Shown: positions 1 through 5,960 of the stretch, piece after piece
Layout: every line of letters starts with the position of its first letter
Position numbering within the stretch: the first letter of the stretch is position 1
NCBI GenBank assembly: GCA_005773695.1
Contig: SXHM01000076.1
Location: 1 to 5,960, forward strand
Direction: 5' to 3'
Origin: Bacteroidota bacterium
Lineage (GTDB): Bacteria > Bacteroidota > Bacteroidia > SXHM01
Length of the DNA: 5,960 bases
The notes under the pieces: generated by a model
Told to the model about the DNA's origin: nothing
Databases searched by the model: none
What the model saw: the letters and a program-made list of their open reading frames with translations, nothing else
Position numbers and translations under genes: made by a program

Positions 1-87
1 GTGGTTGGGATGGTGGCAAGGGGTGTAAACAAGAAGGATTGCGATGGGGGTCTCGTACTGCAGCAATCCGGGAGGTTAGCGGTTTAG
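1..87 (+). other. GC-richer left-edge segment, possible foreign or misjoined sequence with an open plus-strand frame
   Basis: The first 80 bases contain 45 G/C, against 32 of 80 at 181-260. On the plus strand, frame 1 is open from base 1 to a TAG at 85-87 (28 codons, ending LQQSGRLAV). The minus-strand frame of the adjacent gene also stays open after its stop, so an open frame here is weak evidence of coding. Neither strand shows the continuation expected for the 458-aa protein family in any frame. I do not recognise the 28-residue peptide. It could be the tail of a convergent gene, chimeric assembly sequence, or the far side of a rearrangement. Confidence 0.3.
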
Positions 88-1460
88 AATTGAGCAGGAA
101 CGCTTGCATTTCCGCCTCCTGAAGGATGTCCGCTGCCGCCATATAACATTACAGTATTATCCAGCCAGATTCCACGTAAGTAGTTGTAATAATCTGTTCC
201 TGTTGAAGGGTCTGTTTGAGCCGGATTACCTCCACCACCTGAGTTGTTATGATATACAAACCTCCTCATTCCAAAACGTTCGTTATCAATAATACCATCG
301 CCATATCCTAAACCATTTAATGCTTCGTTTGGTCCTATTCCTTTTGCATTATCAATACCATCATTATCCTGATAAGGTCCTTCAAAAAAGTCAATACCAA
401 CAGCAGGTGGGTTAGCTCCATATTGTTGAGGTCCTCCTGAACCATCAACTGCAACTCCATTGTAGCAATACCCTAATCCTCGACCAACATCACATCCTAC
501 AAAGTCATCAGTAGCAAAACCTAAATCCGGATCAACCCACTGAGCAAAATAAGCGTTGGAAAGTGTAAATGAACCACGGTTAATTAACTCGTAGTTATAA
601 AAAGTCATGTTGTTTATTTCATCGTTAGTAGCAAATGCAAATGCCTGTGAACGGATTTCCATTCCGATTGCATCAGCACCTGTTTCGGTGTGGATATTTC
701 CTTTGTCGTTAAAAACCCACCAAAGAGTTTCATCACCAAACAATCTGATATCACGAGTTGTGCGGCAATCAACTTCACCTGTTAAATCATATTTAGGATA
801 ATCACCACCAGTTTCAGGATTATAATCACCACTTCCATCAGCATCATAAAACGGAGCTAAGTAATAATCCTGACCAAGAGTTACATCACCATGTGCAGGC
901 CAGTTTAAGATAGAAGCAGGAATAGTATAACCGGGAAACAATTCTGCCTGAAGAGCCGGGTCGCTCATTAAACTATACCACCCCACAAATTCATCTACTT
1001 CTGAACGAGTAATTTTAAAGAATTTGTCGTATTGCGCACAAACATCTGCTTCAATTGAGGCCGCTCCGTCAGTAGTAAGCGGGCCAGGCCAAAAATCATT
1101 ACCCACCTGACGAAAACGAAGAGCTGCTACTTTCAACTGATTATTTACGTCAACACCACCCATCCACAACGAACCTGTGTATAGAGAGTGTTTTCCTGAA
1201 CCTTTCGGAACTTCATAACGTGCGTTACCTATTAAATCCCACCATTTATCAGCACCTGTATAGATTACAGTTTTTACGTTGTTGATAGCCAATTCTAACC
1301 CTGATGAGGGTGGAACACATCCTGCAGAAACTGACTGCGGTGAACTTGTTTTACCGCTGTTATCATTTACTCCATGTGTTTTTTCAGCAAAGGCATTACT
1401 GAACAAAAACATAAACGCAAATACTGCGGCTATACTTATTGAATTTGCTTTTTTAATCAT
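84..1460 (-). CDS. Secreted Trp/Gly/Asp-rich Bacteroidota protein, probably missing its C-terminal half
   Basis: The product is 458 aa. It starts with a Sec signal peptide: lysines at 3-4, a hydrophobic core to about 20, and likely cleavage after SNAFA (residue 25). The mature part has no transmembrane helix and is rich in aromatics, Gly and Asp. Conspicuous blocks are DKWWDL (71-76), GSLWMGGVD (96-104), ETLWWVFNDKGNIHTE (244-259) and a stretch around FATNDEINNMTFYNYELINR (276-295). DADGSGDYNPE (206-216) resembles a Ca-binding loop. There are five cysteines (48, 141, 232, 323, 332). From memory, these blocks belong to an uncharacterised family of large Bacteroidota proteins that usually end in a type IX secretion sorting domain. 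The family normally continues past this point with an FMFPG-type block; here the frame stops after PAQF, so the C-terminal half and sorting domain are missing. It lies 47 bp downstream of the receptor gene and is probably cotranscribed with it. The ATG is supported by the signal peptide right behind it. Function is unknown; it may act with the receptor at the cell surface. Confidence 0.82.
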   Translation of the reverse strand: MIKKANSISIAAVFAFMFLFSNAFAEKTHGVNDNSGKTSSPQSVSAGCVPPSSGLELAINNVKTVIYTGADKWWDLIGNARYEVPKGSGKHSLYTGSLWMGGVDVNNQLKVAALRFRQVGNDFWPGPLTTDGAASIEADVCAQYDKFFKITRSEVDEFVGWYSLMSDPALQAELFPGYTIPASILNWPAHGDVTLGQDYYLAPFYDADGSGDYNPETGGDYPKYDLTGEVDCRTTRDIRLFGDETLWWVFNDKGNIHTETGADAIGMEIRSQAFAFATNDEINNMTFYNYELINRGSFTLSNAYFAQWVDPDLGFATDDFVGCDVGRGLGYCYNGVAVDGSGGPQQYGANPPAVGIDFFEGPYQDNDGIDNAKGIGPNEALNGLGYGDGIIDNERFGMRRFVYHNNSGGGGNPAQTDPSTGTDYYNYLRGIWLDNTVMLYGGSGHPSGGGNASVPAQF

Positions 1461-1491
1461 TTTAGTACAATTTTAATTTTCTATATTATGT

Positions 1492-1514
1492 CTTCTGTAT
1501 TATATAATCAGAAG
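1492..1514 (-). repeat. Inverted repeat (hairpin) over the receptor gene's stop codon
   Basis: CTTCTG at 1492-1497 pairs with CAGAAG at 1509-1514. Between them, ATTATATAAT (1499-1508) is itself palindromic, so the stem can extend inward past a single bulged T at 1498. The structure overlaps the receptor's TGA stop (1508-1510) and lies about 30 bases before the start codon of the next gene. No U-run follows in the direction of transcription, so it does not look like an intrinsic terminator. A processing or partial-attenuation role between the two genes is possible but is inference only. Confidence 0.4.
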
Positions 1515-4500
1515 CTAAACATTAACCCTAATCTTATTCTGCGCGGCTGACTGTAATTATCGGGATTGTTAATGGCTACTGCATACAAATCGCGGAAACT
1601 CTGCTCATCATTTTGAGAAGCAATATTATTCTGAAACTGAGCTGCAGCAAGGTATCCATCGTCATTAGGGTTTCCAGTTTTACGATAAACATTGATGATA
1701 TTTTTTGTGTTGAGAATATTTTGAACCTGCAAATAAACTGTCAGGTTTGCTGGTTTTCTTTTCCCTTCTTTTTTACCGAAATTGAGCGGAATATCTTTAT
1801 CTAAACGCGCATCAATTTTAAATTGCCATGGTAAACGTGAACCGTTTAATGAACCATCAACCCTTGTTCCTCCTCCTCCGAATGTAGGTAAAATTGCGCG
1901 GGTATAAGGTGTTCCTGAACCGGCACGGGCAATAATATTTAAACCTGTATTTGAAAAAATATTAAGTTTTCCGATTCGTGGACCGTTATAATCTTTCCCT
2001 GATTTAAAACGGTAGTCAAGCGTTAAAACTATATTATGACGCTGGTCAAAATTCAAAGGTTGAATGGTTCTTAGGTTTCCAAAACCTGAGTTAACAAGAT
2101 TAAGTCCGGTTGTTGCATTCGATCCTGTTCCGTCAGCAAATTGTAAGGTATAGCTGGCACGCATCCAGATGTTTCCTGTTCTGCGTAAGTCATAACTCAA
2201 AGAAAGTCCTTTCACAGTTCCAAAGTCAAGGTTACCATATGTATTATAGGTTCTTGGATAAGCTTCAAGAATTCTTGTAGCCTGAATAAGGTTTCTTAAC
2301 TCTCTGTAAAATGCTGAGAATTTTATTGCTGAGTTACTGTTTAATTTTTGCTGGAAACCCAATTCATAATCAATTGTTTTTTCGGGTTTAAGGTCAGGGT
2401 TGTTCAATAGAGAAGATGAGCGGTTTTCTATAAACAGATAATCGGTAGGATCAAGTCTGTTTCCTCCAACTGGGCGTTTAGTCAACACATCGTAGTGAGC
2501 AAAAAACAATGCATCTTCAGAAATCGGAAAAGAGAAAGAAATACGCGGCATAATGTTAGTTTGCGGCTGATAATCTTTAAATGCTTTTGAGCTTACAATA
2601 TTATCAGACGGGTCAACTAAATAAGGTGCGATTCCACTTCCGGTTCTTAAAACAGAAGGGTCAGAAATCTCAACACCTTCTGCGTTGTACCAAGTTCTTT
2701 CATTTCTGTAACCAACAATAGCTGTAGGGCTGTTGATGTCATTTACATACACTACATAATCATCACCTATATTTGAAGGATGTGAAACATCATTTCCTCC
2801 AAGTTGTGTAACTTCTCCTGCTTTGATTGTTTCAAATAAAGAAAAAGGATCTTTCAGAACCTTTTGATTGGCATCGTAGCGGTCAACACGCACACCTACG
2901 TTAAAGATAAGGTCTTTAAAAGCAAATTTATCCTGAATATAACCTGCAAGATAAGTAGGTTGAAAAGGCGCGATTTCTCTTTTGAAATTTCCAAACTCAT
3001 CTTTAGCAGTAAAGAAATCATCAAAACTAGGATTGCCGGTTAGTTTTTTGCCGGTATGGTCATAACCGAAATATGACACATAGTTATTACCATTGTTAAG
3101 CAACTCATCGGCACTGAAGAAATTAATATTTAGCTGACTCGGATCATAGCTGTCTAAGTCAACATAATCAAGTCCGTTTGTCTGCAAACCAAGTGACTGA
3201 CGCAGGTTATAATCAAAGAAAGCCTGATCTGCTGCATTATAAAAACGAGGATAGTTAATAGTATCCTGAAACACTCCATCAACAAAAACAGGTTGGGGAT
3301 TTGTTACATCAACCTCAGAAATATGGAAGTTGGTTAATTGTCTTGCTAAAGTCCATAATCCAACGGGAGAATAACCTACAAAACGATCAGTTCTTTGCTC
3401 ATACTCAAACCCAAGAGTAAAGGCATGATTCTTTAAATCGACAGAACCAAGTGCAGTAACCCTTAACGATGTATTATCTGTCTTTGAATAACCGTTATAC
3501 TGTGAACCGGTATTGTTCCATAAACCGTAAACGCTTCCGGGTGCTTGACCATTCAACAAACCTCCTTTATTCTGAATTTGAAAAAGGTTTTCGTAGTTAT
3601 CCTCTGCATCAGGATTTTGTGCATAAAACTGTGTAGTATATGCAGCAGTAGTAGGATTTATATCTGACGGAGTATATTCAACCAATGTGTCGGCAAATCC
3701 GTTAAGCACTCGACCGAACAAACCGGTTGTAGTATCAATTCCAAAACCATAGGTTGGAACGGTGTAAGTTTTAAATTTTCCAACATATCCGTAGTTAAAC
3801 AGATTGTCTTTGTGGTCGGGATCCTGAACAGTTTGTAAAACTTTTGTGTAATCCACCTGGATAGTGTAATACGCATTGCTTATTCCTCCGCTTTTCTTTC
3901 CCTCTTTAGGTTCTTTTGCATTAAAACGTTGGGTAAATCTTCCGAAAGCTCGAACAGTATTATTAATTACCTGACCATTGTTTACAGTGTTAAACAAGGC
4001 ATTTCCGTAGTCATATATTTTACTTTCGTTGAGGGCCATTGAACCTCCAAAAGTAAGGTTGGTTGTTCCAGAAGTGCTCAAATCAATCTTACCGGAAAGG
4101 TTAAGGTCTTTTCGGGCTACATTTTGTTTTGCAGCAATATTCTGAAGATGATCTTCTTTTTGTATAAATGCTGAATTTTGGAATGAACCACCTGTTGTTA
4201 AACCTGATGGGCGGATTGGGTTTTCCTCAAGATATTTCAGCACCTCATCTTTAGTTTTATAAATTCCGATTGCAGATGGATCCGGATCTTTAAGATAAGT
4301 TCCTTCAGCAGAAAGGAAGAAACCAAACAATGGTTTTTTCTGACCTTCATTCTGCTTGTCTTTAATCATAATAAGTGGACCAGAAAGATTTAATGCTCCA
4401 AGATTATATCCGAAATTATCAAGGTATTGTGAGGTTACCAACTCTGCGCCACCGTAAAATTGACGTGAGGGACCTTTGGTTGTAATAGAAATTACACCAC

Positions 4501-5143
4501 CTGTAGCATCGCCAAACTGAGCAGGCAAACCACCTGTTACAACAGTTACCTGTTCAATAGCTGATTGCGGAATTGCAGAAGAACCACGTACCCGAACACC
4601 ATCTATATAAGTGTCGGTTGATTCACCGCGCGAACCGCGGATACTTCCAACCTCACCATCCTGCGAGTAAACACCGGCAACTGTTGTTGCAACAGATTCG
4701 GCAGTTCGTCCCGGCATTTTTACAATATCTTCTGCTGTAATGGTAGTTTCAGAACCACCATCCTGTTTGATAAGGGGCACTTCGTATTCAGTAACTGTAG
4801 CAGTACCTAATTGAATACCCTGAGCTATTTTAAAATCCTGGAATGTGATTTTACTATCAGTTACCTGCACATTATTTATTTGTGAAGTTGAGTAACCAAC
4901 CATTGATGCTTTTACAGTAAACCTTCCCGGTGAAATTGGTTTAATGGTGTAATTACCATCAAAATCAGTAAGAGTTCCTGTTACCAGCGTTCCGTTGAGT
5001 TCAACTACCACGTTGGCGAACGGAAGAGGTTCGCCTTTATCGTCTGTAACTTTACCTTTTAGTGTTCCTGTTCCAATTTGTGCAGTTGCTGCAAAACCGA
5101 AAACAAGGAAGGTCATCGCTAGTGAAAGTAATTTTTTCTGCAT
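1508..5143 (-). CDS. TonB-dependent outer-membrane receptor with carboxypeptidase-regulatory-like N-terminal domain
   Basis: The product is 1211 aa and appears intact. It has a Sec signal peptide (1-21, cleavage after AATA). Residues about 27-113 form a CarboxypepD_reg-like/CNA-B-type beta domain (GTLKGKVTD, PLPFANVVV, DFDGNYTI). A short linker, TATVTEYEV (114-122), could act as the TonB box. The plug follows at about 130-225, with SIRGSRGESTDTYIDGVRVRG-type residues at 167-187 and AQFGDATGGVISITTKG at 208-224. The rest is a beta barrel. It includes the hallmark NPDLKPEKTIDYELGF at roughly 913-930 and ends in an amphipathic strand, RIRLGLMFSF, whose terminal Phe suits BAM-dependent assembly. 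Such proteins import ligands across the outer membrane using TonB-ExbBD energy. The N-terminal extra domain is typical of Bacteroidota SusC-like and related receptors, but no SusD lipoprotein gene is adjacent. The partner downstream is instead a secreted W-rich protein. The ligand cannot be told from sequence. Confidence 0.95.
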   Translation of the reverse strand: MQKKLLSLAMTFLVFGFAATAQIGTGTLKGKVTDDKGEPLPFANVVVELNGTLVTGTLTDFDGNYTIKPISPGRFTVKASMVGYSTSQINNVQVTDSKITFQDFKIAQGIQLGTATVTEYEVPLIKQDGGSETTITAEDIVKMPGRTAESVATTVAGVYSQDGEVGSIRGSRGESTDTYIDGVRVRGSSAIPQSAIEQVTVVTGGLPAQFGDATGGVISITTKGPSRQFYGGAELVTSQYLDNFGYNLGALNLSGPLIMIKDKQNEGQKKPLFGFFLSAEGTYLKDPDPSAIGIYKTKDEVLKYLEENPIRPSGLTTGGSFQNSAFIQKEDHLQNIAAKQNVARKDLNLSGKIDLSTSGTTNLTFGGSMALNESKIYDYGNALFNTVNNGQVINNTVRAFGRFTQRFNAKEPKEGKKSGGISNAYYTIQVDYTKVLQTVQDPDHKDNLFNYGYVGKFKTYTVPTYGFGIDTTTGLFGRVLNGFADTLVEYTPSDINPTTAAYTTQFYAQNPDAEDNYENLFQIQNKGGLLNGQAPGSVYGLWNNTGSQYNGYSKTDNTSLRVTALGSVDLKNHAFTLGFEYEQRTDRFVGYSPVGLWTLARQLTNFHISEVDVTNPQPVFVDGVFQDTINYPRFYNAADQAFFDYNLRQSLGLQTNGLDYVDLDSYDPSQLNINFFSADELLNNGNNYVSYFGYDHTGKKLTGNPSFDDFFTAKDEFGNFKREIAPFQPTYLAGYIQDKFAFKDLIFNVGVRVDRYDANQKVLKDPFSLFETIKAGEVTQLGGNDVSHPSNIGDDYVVYVNDINSPTAIVGYRNERTWYNAEGVEISDPSVLRTGSGIAPYLVDPSDNIVSSKAFKDYQPQTNIMPRISFSFPISEDALFFAHYDVLTKRPVGGNRLDPTDYLFIENRSSSLLNNPDLKPEKTIDYELGFQQKLNSNSAIKFSAFYRELRNLIQATRILEAYPRTYNTYGNLDFGTVKGLSLSYDLRRTGNIWMRASYTLQFADGTGSNATTGLNLVNSGFGNLRTIQPLNFDQRHNIVLTLDYRFKSGKDYNGPRIGKLNIFSNTGLNIIARAGSGTPYTRAILPTFGGGGTRVDGSLNGSRLPWQFKIDARLDKDIPLNFGKKEGKRKPANLTVYLQVQNILNTKNIINVYRKTGNPNDDGYLAAAQFQNNIASQNDEQSFRDLYAVAINNPDNYSQPRRIRLGLMFSF

Positions 5144-5189
5144 GTGCCTGTATTATTTTATAGTGGATTTATCCGTTTTTTAGGGGGGC

Positions 5190-5221
5190 TAAAAGTATGT
5201 TTTTTACATTTCAAACCCAAA
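5190..5221 (-). promoter_or_regulatory. Putative Bacteroidota-type promoter for the receptor gene
   Basis: Read on the minus strand, TTTG (complement of 5218-5221) is followed after 20 bases by TACTTTTA (complement of 5190-5197). This matches the phylum's -33 TTTG and -7 TAnnTTTG elements except for the last base of the -7. The expected transcription start is near 5184, giving a leader of about 40 bases before the receptor ATG. The -33 element lies inside the last codons of the upstream gene. AT-rich sequence yields such matches by chance, so this is a moderate to weak call. Confidence 0.35.
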
Positions 5222-5815
5222 ACTTGTTAAATTTTTGTTAATAAAAGTTAAATGCCCTTGCATTGCCCAAGCAGGGCGCTTTAATATCTCGCTATATATA
5301 ATGGCCTTTTCAATATCAAAATCTTTTGCAAAGGGAGTTACTTCCTTCTGTTCTTCTACTGCTGCAACTTCTTTTACTCCTTCTTTTTCTGCAATACTGT
5401 GAGCAGCTGTTTGTTCACTGTAATTTAAAGAATTAAACTGCTCATATTTTGATGCTTCCAATTCTTCATCAACTGTTTCTTCCAGCGTTTTGTATTTCCC
5501 GAATTCATAATTATCAACCGGGTTCATTGCTTTGCCTTCCTGACTTTGCCCTTCTACTTCTGTTACGGATTCATAAACAGGTTGTATGCTTGTTTTGCGG
5601 GGTTCATAGACAGGAGCAGGATCCGGCTTTTCCACTTCAGTTTTACCAAGCATTTCTTCAAGCATTTTTCTAATGTCTGGTTCTGCATCAGGACGGGTTG
5701 TTGTTTGGTCAACCGGTTTGTTTTTTGCCTTTTGCTTTTTAGCGCCTGAAACAAAACTGTAAATAATGTAGCCTATAATTGCTATTACATATATTACATC
5801 ACCTATGCTGTCCAT
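5204..5815 (-). CDS. Small membrane-anchored Bacteroidota hypothetical protein
   Basis: The product is 203 aa. A single hydrophobic segment at about residues 7-23 (VIYVIAIIGYIIYSFV) is followed by a basic run (KKQKAKNK, 26-33). This suggests an N-terminal anchor in the inner membrane with the remainder in the cytoplasm, by the positive-inside rule. Residues about 35-165 are low-complexity, rich in Glu, Lys, Pro, Gln and Thr, and probably disordered. Near the C-terminus, FDIEKAIIYSEILKRP resembles a motif I recall ending many small Bacteroidota hypothetical proteins (FDLRKAVIYSEIL-like). Here about 20 further residues follow it (AWAMQGHLTFINKN and on), which seems unusual. The ATG at 5813-5815 is placed just before the hydrophobic segment; the leader is A-rich with no Shine-Dalgarno. 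The gene lies 60 bp upstream of the receptor on the same strand, but the receptor seems to have its own promoter, so a functional link is doubtful. Function is unknown. Confidence 0.8.
   Translation of the reverse strand: MDSIGDVIYVIAIIGYIIYSFVSGAKKQKAKNKPVDQTTTRPDAEPDIRKMLEEMLGKTEVEKPDPAPVYEPRKTSIQPVYESVTEVEGQSQEGKAMNPVDNYEFGKYKTLEETVDEELEASKYEQFNSLNYSEQTAAHSIAEKEGVKEVAAVEEQKEVTPFAKDFDIEKAIIYSEILKRPAWAMQGHLTFINKNLTSFGFEM
5254..5277 (-). other. GC-rich hairpin inside the 3' end of the membrane-anchored protein gene
   Basis: GCCCTTGC (5254-5261) can pair with GCAGGGC (5271-5277) with one bulged T and a 9-base loop. A competing stem uses GCCC at 5265-5268 with GGGC at 5274-5277. It is a G/C island in AT-rich surroundings, about 50-75 bases before the gene's stop. 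It encodes the KRPAWAMQGH region just after the conserved motif. No U-run follows directly, so I do not call it a terminator. Confidence 0.25.
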
Positions 5816-5905
5816 TTGAAAAAGGTTATGAGTTTTTTGTTAAAATATAAACCGACCGCGAATATAGTTTTATATTATTTGGTGGTAAATTTAGAAACGA
5901 AAACT
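5816..5905. promoter_or_regulatory. AT-rich divergent intergenic region, probable back-to-back promoters
   Basis: This 90-bp stretch separates the minus-strand membrane protein gene from the putative plus-strand ATPase start. On the minus strand, TATATTCG (complement of 5859-5866) differs by one base from the Bacteroidota -7 consensus TAnnTTTG and would give a leader of about 37 bases. On the plus strand, TAAATTTA (5886-5893) is also one base off and would put the transcript start only a few bases before the ATG at 5906. Neither has a convincing TTTG at -33, so the exact sites are uncertain. The divergent layout is the main argument. Confidence 0.3.
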
Positions 5906-5960
5906 ATGCAGATGCAGAAATCTTTGTGCTATTTTATACAAGTCAAAGGAGGGAGTGGTA
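5906..5960 (+). CDS. 5' end of a possible ParA/MinD-like P-loop ATPase (cut off by window edge)
   Basis: An ATG at 5906 (or the in-frame ATG at 5912) opens a frame that reaches the window edge without a stop. It encodes MQMQKSLCYFIQVKGGSG. A short hydrophobic beta-strand-like segment (LCYFIQV) followed by KGGSG is what one expects at the N-terminus of deviant Walker A ATPases (KGGxGKS/T). These include ParA and MinD, and TraL-like proteins of mobile elements. The decisive Lys-Ser/Thr would fall just beyond the window. The GGAGGG within it is explained as Gly codons, not as a ribosome-binding site. If real, the gene is divergent from the membrane protein gene and could belong to partitioning, a mobile element or a cobyrinate-type ATPase group. 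Only 18 codons are visible, so chance is not excluded. Confidence 0.45.
   Translation, partial: MQMQKSLCYFIQVKGGSG

Noticed and set aside
1311..1330. Possible lipoprotein site at Cys48 (SAGC) of the secreted protein, which would make it a SusD-like lipoprotein
   Set aside because: It is far behind the hydrophobic core of the signal peptide, and a better Sec cleavage site (SNAFA) lies at residue 25.
1461..1507. A separate promoter for the 458-aa gene (TAAAATTG, complement of 1468-1475)
   Set aside because: It is only about 8 bases from the ATG, leaving no room for a transcript start, and has a mismatch in the core. Cotranscription with the receptor is simpler.
104..1804. Plus-strand ORFs of about 62-65 codons at 104-292, 607-801, 1279-1476 and 1613-1804
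   Set aside because: They lie antisense to strongly supported genes with signal peptides and domain motifs, and have no recognisable features of their own.
3658..3876. 72-codon minus-strand ORF inside the receptor gene
   Set aside because: It is an out-of-frame shadow of the barrel-coding region, with no start signal or protein-like character.
5449..5754. Overlapping ORFs at 5449-5673 and 5546-5749 (plus) and 5563-5754 (minus)
   Set aside because: They are shadows of the 203-aa gene, whose membrane segment and C-terminal motif support its own frame. The Phe/Leu/Cys-rich products mirror the Glu/Lys-rich codons.
5945..5953. AAAGGAGGG as a strong Shine-Dalgarno sequence for a plus-strand gene starting beyond the window
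   Set aside because: Bacteroidota rarely use such sites, no other gene here has one, and the bases are better read as the Lys-Gly-Gly codons of the frame opening at 5906.

Overview
The window looks like chromosome from a member of the Bacteroidota. The base composition is moderately AT-rich. None of the three main start codons has a Shine-Dalgarno sequence; each follows A/T-rich leader instead. The central gene is a very large TonB-dependent receptor with the N-terminal carboxypeptidase-regulatory-like domain common in this phylum, and the spacers carry sequences resembling the phylum's -33 TTTG / -7 TAnnTTTG promoter. I cannot name a genus.

The three main genes are all on the minus strand, so transcription runs from high to low coordinates. 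The first (5204-5815) is a small protein with one N-terminal membrane anchor, a charged low-complexity middle and a short C-terminal motif known from Bacteroidota hypothetical proteins. After a 60-bp gap holding a plausible promoter comes the outer-membrane receptor (1508-5143, 1211 aa). After a further 47 bp comes a secreted, Trp/Gly/Asp-rich protein (84-1460, 458 aa) of a family I recall as large, type IX-secreted Bacteroidota proteins. The last two are probably cotranscribed: an outer-membrane transporter plus an exported partner that is not SusD.

Both ends of the window are informative. At the left, the 458-aa protein matches its family in style up to its last residue and then stops, with no C-terminal half and no sorting domain. 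The bases beyond it (1-83) are GC-richer and look unrelated. This may be a misassembled contig end or a real truncating rearrangement. At the right, a plus-strand reading frame opens at 5906 and runs off the end. Its 18 residues end in KGGSG, which looks like the start of the deviant Walker A motif of a ParA/MinD-type ATPase. The roughly 90 bp at 5816-5905 would then be a divergent promoter region.

I found no RNA gene, CRISPR array, insertion sequence or clear intrinsic terminator. No complete new system can be demonstrated from this window. The most interesting points are the receptor/secreted-protein pair, the abrupt left junction and the truncated ATPase start at the right edge.
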